From: JBBTVI01 sp038063315
GTDB taxonomy: Bacteria; Patescibacteriota; Minisyncoccia; Sungbacterales; HO2-52-23
DNA length: 18,268 bases
Assembly (NCBI GenBank): GCA_038063315.1
Contig: JBBTVI010000054.1
Location: 1-18,268, forward strand
Reading direction: 5' to 3'
The position numbers and the translations under genes are program-made. The notes under the pieces were generated by a model, which was not told the DNA's origin, did not search any database, and saw nothing but the letters and a program-made list of their open reading frames with translations. The stretch's first letter is position 1. Every line of letters starts with the position of its first letter. This document shows, in pieces, positions 13,388 to 18,268 of this stretch.

Positions 13388-15208
13388 TTACATTTTATCC
13401 GACGGCGCTCCAGCACTTTCGTCGTAGCGACGCACTTCAATCGGGACGTTTGATGGGTGGAAATCACGGCTTGTCCGACGGGCAAGAAACAGCGCAAAGC
13501 GCGTCGTCGTTCCGATTTCTTTCGCCCTCTGATAATTCTGATGCTCGCGCAGAAAGGTATCGGCGCATCCTGAATAATCTGTGCCAACGTCGTTCCGCAG
13601 CGCGCACAAGATAAAAACGTATGTTCCATCTCCGAGGACTCTCGTGTCATACGGCATTTTATCATCCACGATCGTTAGTTGGGTATCCAGCAAGCGTTCG
13701 AGGGGCACCCACCACATTTCGTTGGAATACATGCCCGTAAAACCGGCAAACCACGTTTCCGCAACGTCTTGCTGGTATGTTTTGACATCAAAGAACAAAA
13801 AATCGCGACGGTTTTCTTGTTGTTGCAACGTTAAAATTTCATCCTTCAGTATTTCCGTTTCAGGAGGCGGTATGTAAGGGGGGTGCCACAAGGTGGTCGT
13901 CTGTCGGGCCATGCGATCAAATAGTGAAGTGATGCTTGCCGTTGGCGGAGCGTCCTGAACAGGTGAAGCCGTAGAGTGAGGATGCTGAAAATTTCGCGCC
14001 GCGTTTCTGAGTATTGCCAGGGGATTTGGTGAGAATGCATAAATAAGCAGGGCGGCAACGATCATGTTCCACGCCGCGGACCAAAAGCGTTTGGTCACGA
14101 GAGTAGTCGACATCTCCGCGATGAGGATGAAAAAGATGGAGAAAATAGGCGTGTAATAACGGATGGGAAACGACTGGCCGTCGGCAATGTCCGGGATCAG
14201 GGCGGCGACAAAATGAAATGATAGAACGCCAACGATAAGGAATAAAACGGTGCGTTTATGCAAGTCATGAATTCGCGCGGACAAAAAATACGCGACCCCG
14301 GCAGTAATGAGTCCTCCCCAGAGGAACAGAACAAGAGTTAAATTTTTGTATATAAAGAAAGAGTTGAAGAATAAGGGAGCGCGCGCTATGAAACGATTCA
14401 ATAGCATGGACAGTCGAAGATCCCCGAAAAGCCAAAAAGGAGAAAGGGCCATAGGAGCGGATGAATGCCCGGCTGCGTAGAAAAACGACGGAAAGTGCAG
14501 AAGAAAAATGGCGAACAAAGAAAAGGTACCGACGGCCGTATAATGCCAAATTCCGCCATTCATTCTGCGGAGCGCGAGATGGACCCCGTAAAAAAAAATC
14601 GGGGCCGCGGCGAGCACGGAGTAATGCAATGTCATGGCAAAAAGAAAAACTCCGATACCGGAAAAAAGCAGGCCGACGCTTTTCCTATAGTGGCTCATAA
14701 GAAGCAAGACATAGCTGAGGAGCGCAAACGGTTGCATGACGTGCGGCGCCCAAAGAAAGAGCGACTGCTCAAGAATCTTTTGCGAAAACGCAAAGATCGT
14801 CATTGCGACAATTGCGGTTTTTCGGCCAAATAACTCTTTTGCCAACAAGTAGATGAGGATTACCGCTGCAATCTGCAGAAGTACATTAAAAATCCCCAGA
14901 AAAATAATGTCGTCCTTGATTAAAAGCGGGAGTGCAAGGAAGTAAAAATAAGCGGGGCTCGGCAAGATCGTTCCCAACTGACCCATGGGTCCGGTCAAGG
15001 GGTGTTCCCCATATTGGACCATGTGATGCGCCACCAGATAATCGCGGTTATAATCGTAATTGTATTGATAATACGGAAGCCGAAACGCATCAACGCGCAA
15101 AAGCGCTCCAACGGCGAGTACAATTATAAAAAGGGCAATTGCCGCAGATGATCGTATGAACGCGGATCTCATCAATTGAAGCAAAGAAGATAAAAAAGGA
15201 CGTCGCAT
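13388..15208 (-). CDS. GT-C-type integral membrane glycosyltransferase (ArnT/PMT-like)
   Basis: 606 residues with about ten or more hydrophobic segments between 20 and 400, then a soluble C-terminal region (about 400-606). This is the layout of GT-C enzymes that move a sugar from a polyprenyl-phosphate carrier to a protein, lipid or glycan outside the membrane. The first outer loop has Y-D52-Y-N-R-D56-Y, where this superfamily keeps its catalytic or metal-binding acidic residues, and is followed by G-x-L-P-S-P-A-Y-F-Y near 79-90. I cannot name the sugar or acceptor. ATG 15208 is preferred to ATG 15238, because the latter lies within a terminator hairpin (15225-15256). Its stop is 4 bp from the P3 start, so it is co-transcribed with P3-P6; glycosylation of those surface proteins is a reasonable inference only. 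Confidence 0.85.
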   Translation of the reverse strand: MRRPFLSSLLQLMRSAFIRSSAAIALFIIVLAVGALLRVDAFRLPYYQYNYDYNRDYLVAHHMVQYGEHPLTGPMGQLGTILPSPAYFYFLALPLLIKDDIIFLGIFNVLLQIAAVILIYLLAKELFGRKTAIVAMTIFAFSQKILEQSLFLWAPHVMQPFALLSYVLLLMSHYRKSVGLLFSGIGVFLFAMTLHYSVLAAAPIFFYGVHLALRRMNGGIWHYTAVGTFSLFAIFLLHFPSFFYAAGHSSAPMALSPFWLFGDLRLSMLLNRFIARAPLFFNSFFIYKNLTLVLFLWGGLITAGVAYFLSARIHDLHKRTVLFLIVGVLSFHFVAALIPDIADGQSFPIRYYTPIFSIFFILIAEMSTTLVTKRFWSAAWNMIVAALLIYAFSPNPLAILRNAARNFQHPHSTASPVQDAPPTASITSLFDRMARQTTTLWHPPYIPPPETEILKDEILTLQQQENRRDFLFFDVKTYQQDVAETWFAGFTGMYSNEMWWVPLERLLDTQLTIVDDKMPYDTRVLGDGTYVFILCALRNDVGTDYSGCADTFLREHQNYQRAKEIGTTTRFALFLARRTSRDFHPSNVPIEVRRYDESAGAPSDKM

Positions 15209-15224
15209 AAGCGAATGATACAGC

Positions 15225-15256
15225 AAAAAGGACTCCATCTAAAGAGAGTCCTTTTT
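15225..15256 (-). terminator. Intrinsic terminator between cupredoxin gene and glycosyltransferase
   Basis: AAAAAGGACTC (15225-15235) and GAGTCCTTTTT (15246-15256) form an 11-bp stem with a 10-nt loop. Both strands end in five T residues, so it could act bidirectionally. On the minus strand it lies 34 bp after the small cupredoxin gene and 16 bp before the chosen glycosyltransferase start. It therefore probably divides the cluster into an upstream unit (P1, P2, small cupredoxin) and a downstream unit (glycosyltransferase, P3-P6), or attenuates the latter. Confidence 0.75.
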
Positions 15257-15290
15257 GAGGTTTATTCAATATGCGTTGCAGCGCGGAGCA

Positions 15291-15818
15291 TTACGGCGCT
15301 TGCCGGACGACATAAAAGATCCCCGCAGGAAATGCGCCGTCGCAGGCGTAAGAGTAGACGCCTTCGGCATCTATATCAAAAGAAAAACTATCTGCGGAAT
15401 TTGCGGGAATCGGATAGGCACGATCAATGCTTAAATTCAGCGTATGTTCCGTCGCATCATTATTCTTTACCATAATGCGTTCGCCGAGGGCGAGACGGGC
15501 GACGGTCGGCGACGGGACGCATCCGGTGATGTCTATTGTGCTCGCGCGTACCGCGACATCGGCCACTTTTTGAGTATATGCAGTAATCTCTGTGAGCGTG
15601 CCGTCGTCCGGATTGGCGTCGATAAGCGCGGTCAGTTCCGCGCGGCTCATACGGTTTGCGTCCGGCGCGGTCAGAGCAACGGGAGACGGATTGGCGTCAG
15701 AGCCCGATGCGCCGCCATTATTTTTTGCGCGGCGGCTTTGGTTGAGTAAAGTCGCGATTCCGACAACGAGCAATAGTGTAAACGCGATGGTTACGATTGC
15801 GGCTGTTTTTTTGGACAT
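15291..15818 (-). CDS. Small membrane-anchored cupredoxin-like protein
   Basis: 175 residues: a membrane helix (about 6-26), a low-complexity linker (30-55), a short helical stretch, and a C-terminal beta domain (about 95-171) of cupredoxin type. Matching features are V-x-x-G-E-x-I-x-V-x-N-x-D-x-x-x-H125-T-L, then F-D-I-D-x-x-G-x-Y-S-Y-A-C159-D and a final G-I-F-Y-V strand. H125 and C159 sit where type-1 copper proteins have their first His and Cys ligands. The second His and the Met after the Cys are missing, while C100 could substitute or form a disulfide. It could be a weak copper site, a redox-inactive relative, or a structural domain. It lies 33 bp after P2 and is followed by a terminator, suggesting it is the last gene of the P1-P2 unit. 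ATG 15818 directly precedes the membrane helix. Confidence 0.75.
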   Translation of the reverse strand: MSKKTAAIVTIAFTLLLVVGIATLLNQSRRAKNNGGASGSDANPSPVALTAPDANRMSRAELTALIDANPDDGTLTEITAYTQKVADVAVRASTIDITGCVPSPTVARLALGERIMVKNNDATEHTLNLSIDRAYPIPANSADSFSFDIDAEGVYSYACDGAFPAGIFYVVRQAP

Positions 15819-15851
15819 AGAGATGTGTCTTTACGGTGACTTTTATTAATT

Positions 15852-17438
15852 TTATTCATTATATAAGAACGGAACCCAATACGGAACTGTGAGTTTTCCC
15901 CAGCACTTCTCCCGATATGCCGTATCCAGTCCTTTACAAATCTCCTGCGCTTTTTCTTGAGAATACCATTGATTGAAGTACGAAAAAATATAGTCAAGGC
16001 ATGCATCGCGTTCTTCGCCGCTTAAAAGCGGCGCAAAACAGACGCCGAGCGCCTCTTTATATTCTTCGCCCGGGCGTCCGCGTTCCAGATATCCATACGC
16101 GTATCCCTGAACGCACGGGATATGCAGGCGTTTATCTATTGTGCGGCATTGATGAACGGCCGTCTCTAAAGAAGACGATGACGATTGCGCGGCTGCCGCC
16201 AAGTTAATCATAGCATCGCGCCGGGCCGCATCATGCGGAATTGCGGAAATAAATACTGCGGCGTCAGCCATATTTTTTTCGGTGCGCCATAGAAGGGCGC
16301 TATTCATGCTCAGATAGCATTCTCTTTGATAGGCGCCTGCGGAACCCTCGGCGCAGAGCCCAAGAGGGGCCGAAGGATCCATGCGAATGCCCGAATCCGG
16401 CTCCATATACAAAAACGATATGCCGTTAAAAACGCCTGTTGCGCAGCGGGATCGCTCTTCGGCTCCGGCCGCAGCGTCCGCGCAAAAGGCAAGGCCGCGT
16501 TCCGTAATCCGCAACTCTTTTTCTTTGCCTTGACGGGCACGTGCAAGCCGCGCGGCTTGCATGTCAACAATGCCGTGGCCGATGCCGTGGTAGCACTGCA
16601 TTGTGGCATCAGGCGCCTCCCGGCCGATGACCCGATTGACGTACGCGCAGAGATTTCCCGCCTCAGTCGCGCCGCCGCCCTCAGAGACCACCATCTCCAT
16701 AAAACCGTGGTAAAATCCGAAAGAACACGCCGCGGTTTTTGGAGTGACGCGGAAATCTTTTTCTTGGGCGCGCAGACGGTAAGCGGCTGCTCCGAGCCGA
16801 TGCCCGCTGTCATGGCAGTATCCCCGGAAAACGGGAACCGTATCGTACAAAGACGCAAAAAGATCAAAGGCCGCATCGAGACCTTCTGCCCGCAAAACCG
16901 ACGCGATCCGCTCATCCAGGCATTCCTGCCGCGTTACGTCCGCATTGCGGCAACGCGCGGCGACGGCGGCGTCAGGGTCCGTGACAATGATTTCTCCGCG
17001 AAATTGCGGGGCGAGATGGTCGTGGTAGCGCCATTTGCCCGGACGATTGAAACGAAAAATCCAGCTGTCCGTTTTTGCAATCGGCTCTTTCGGATCAAAT
17101 TCAGGATAGAGGTCGTGGCTCGAATGGAGATCCGATGCGGGCCAGAAAAAATCATCGCGCGTGGTGCGAAAGGCAATGGAGTCACCCCGCTCTATATGGA
17201 TGACCGAAGGGAAAAATCCTTCTTGGGTTAAGACAACAACGCGTCGGGACGCGCCCTGCTTGCCTCGTAAGTCCGTGACGACTCCGGCCGTCAACATGCC
17301 AAATACGGCAATCGCGATGCCGAGCGCTCCGACGCGGACGAATTTTTTACGACCCGAGAAGAACGCTTCGACATCGCGCTTGCCTGTTTGGAGGCATACG
17401 CGCGCATACTGCGCCGCGGTATGAAGAATCTTTTGCAT
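15852..17438 (-). CDS. P2: membrane-anchored cupredoxin-like domain + triple His-motif domain
   Basis: 528 residues: a cytoplasmic N-terminus of about 33 residues, a membrane helix (about 36-54), a cupredoxin-like domain (about 65-153), then the Cys/His domain. The ligand-like residues are D-L-H105-S-S-H108 and Y-H139-D140-H141-L. The motifs are C208-H209-D-S-G-H213, Y-H244-G and C282-Y-H284-G-I-G-H288, followed by paired cysteines (C319/C332, C362/C374, C431/C442, C467/C480, C501/C512). It ends in an aromatic tail, W-V-P-F-L-Y-N-E, not seen in P3/P4. The start ATG 17438 overlaps the P1 3' end by 92 bp; later starts (such as the Met within the membrane helix) would break the anchor, so the overlap seems real. 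No Shine-Dalgarno sequence. Function unknown. Confidence 0.82.
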   Translation of the reverse strand: MQKILHTAAQYARVCLQTGKRDVEAFFSGRKKFVRVGALGIAIAVFGMLTAGVVTDLRGKQGASRRVVVLTQEGFFPSVIHIERGDSIAFRTTRDDFFWPASDLHSSHDLYPEFDPKEPIAKTDSWIFRFNRPGKWRYHDHLAPQFRGEIIVTDPDAAVAARCRNADVTRQECLDERIASVLRAEGLDAAFDLFASLYDTVPVFRGYCHDSGHRLGAAAYRLRAQEKDFRVTPKTAACSFGFYHGFMEMVVSEGGGATEAGNLCAYVNRVIGREAPDATMQCYHGIGHGIVDMQAARLARARQGKEKELRITERGLAFCADAAAGAEERSRCATGVFNGISFLYMEPDSGIRMDPSAPLGLCAEGSAGAYQRECYLSMNSALLWRTEKNMADAAVFISAIPHDAARRDAMINLAAAAQSSSSSLETAVHQCRTIDKRLHIPCVQGYAYGYLERGRPGEEYKEALGVCFAPLLSGEERDACLDYIFSYFNQWYSQEKAQEICKGLDTAYREKCWGKLTVPYWVPFLYNE

Positions 17439-18268
17439 AATAGGAGACCAGATCAGTCAATACCTGAAAGCACCAATCACTTAATTCGCCGGCGACCGCG
17501 ACTCCGCAAAATCCGATGGCCGCATCCGCCGTATTTTCCCCTCCCCAAAAAAGCGAGGAGACCGCATGTGCAACACATTCTTTGGCGCCTTCTTGATGGG
17601 GCGCGAGTCCGCACCAGACCCCGACTTGTCTGGCTTCGGCGTCCGTCAATGCTCCGACGGCGCGGATATCGCGGCGGACCGCGAGCACGACAAATTCTTT
17701 TCCGAAGCCGCCGAAGCACGCTTTCCATTCTCTTTCGTCAGTTCGGGGGATGCGATCGCAGAATTCAAACGCTTTTTTGAAATTGGTGGCGGAAGGACTG
17801 CCGATATCCGCCCCGGCCGCCTCGAATAAATGCGGGGTTAAATACACATAGCACCACCAGCGATATGCGCGGGGCATAAAATCATCGGCGCACGGACGCA
17901 GGGGTTCCGCGACGGAAAAATATTCGGCGCGTTTTTTCTGCCAGTCCTCGCGATTATGAAACCCGCCGCTGATCATCTCCATAACGATTCCGCCGACGCA
18001 CTCGCGCGTCTCTTCGTCGCCATGTTCCGCAGTTCCGGTTTGTTTACAGACACCTATTGCCGCGGGCATGTCGTAGTCCAGCGCGGCGACAATACCGTGC
18101 CCCAAGCCGTGAAAACACATGGTATATGCGCCCGGTCCGCCCGGCGCCATGCGACAGACGCGCATAATATCGTTGAGCCCTTGCTGGCCTTTCTCGGCAA
18201 ACAAGGCGACGACGATGGAGTGGGAGCACGCATTGCGGAACTCCGGCGTGCACTCGCGTATACCTTCA
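17347..18268 (-). CDS. P1: Cys/His-rich paralogue, N-terminus beyond window
   Basis: A partial gene, open through the right edge of the window (first complete codon at 18267); about 306 residues are visible. The second motif is present as A-C-S-H-S, with Ser where the paralogues have Gly after His. The third is intact as C-F-H-G-L-G-H, about 35 residues later. The remainder shows the paired cysteines (for example within the segments ending W-C-Y-V-Y-L, A-C-F-G-G-F-G, E-C-V-A-H-A and W-C-F-Q-V-L) and a final C-A-R-M-P-P-N-R-Q-A-R-C. The first motif, any cupredoxin domain and the membrane anchor would be outside the window. It is more divergent from P2-P4 than those are from each other. A TTG near 18204 is an unlikely start because family sequence continues upstream. 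Confidence 0.8.
   Translation of the reverse strand, partial: EGIRECTPEFRNACSHSIVVALFAEKGQQGLNDIMRVCRMAPGGPGAYTMCFHGLGHGIVAALDYDMPAAIGVCKQTGTAEHGDEETRECVGGIVMEMISGGFHNREDWQKKRAEYFSVAEPLRPCADDFMPRAYRWWCYVYLTPHLFEAAGADIGSPSATNFKKAFEFCDRIPRTDEREWKACFGGFGKEFVVLAVRRDIRAVGALTDAEARQVGVWCGLAPHQEGAKECVAHAVSSLFWGGENTADAAIGFCGVAVAGELSDWCFQVLTDLVSYYAKDSSYRGAVCARMPPNRQARCRSVLLGS

Noticed and set aside
11908..13665. P3 starting at 13665 (585 residues)
   Set aside because: The extra 94 residues lie inside the glycosyltransferase gene and precede the membrane anchor; ATG 13383, 4 bp after the previous stop, fits better.

Overview
The window most likely comes from a Patescibacteria/CPR-type bacterium. The reasons are the gene set (a YraN-family protein, RNase Y, and secreted proteins with very few known relatives), the abundant dispersed palindromic repeats, and the mostly absent Shine-Dalgarno sequences. 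This placement is inference; no taxonomic marker was searched. The standard genetic code fits every gene.

Left part (1-1250): a replication/segregation-like region. Three same-strand DnaA-box-like 9-mers lie within 41 bp (146-186). Four near-perfect ParB-binding (parS-like) palindromes lie at 101, 212, 644 and 968, around a yraN-family gene. A tRNA-Pro(TGG) follows. Repeat elements of about 150-280 bp with GTAA...TTAC ends are interspersed.

Middle (1250-4400): an accessory graveyard. It holds an IS with perfect 15-bp inverted repeats whose integrase-type transposase has lost the segment carrying the second catalytic Asp, a DinD N-terminal fragment, and an IS66-type transposase with an in-frame loss of its catalytic core. 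A MITE shares the IS66 remnant's terminal sequence. A sigma70-like promoter with a leader of about 440 nt then precedes rny (RNase Y, 4886-6418).

Right part (6422-18268, all minus strand): the most interesting region. Seven paralogous, mostly membrane-anchored, extracytoplasmic proteins (called P1-P7 here in transcription order, from the right edge leftward) share three metal-ligand-like motifs at nearly fixed spacing: C-H-x2-[G/A]-H, then H-G, then C-x-H-[G/A]-x-G-H. A Cys-rich region of helical-repeat appearance with regularly paired cysteines follows. P2, P3 and P4 carry an extra N-terminal cupredoxin-like domain in which the usual type-1 copper ligands are replaced by a D-x-H-x2-H / Y-H-D-H set. 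A small membrane-anchored cupredoxin-like protein and a GT-C-type glycosyltransferase lie inside the cluster. Short gaps and an ATGA stop/start overlap show that much of it is co-transcribed. I recognise no named family for P1-P7. My inference is a cell-surface, disulfide-stabilised, metal-binding system (metal capture, redox or oxidative surface chemistry), possibly linked to surface glycosylation.
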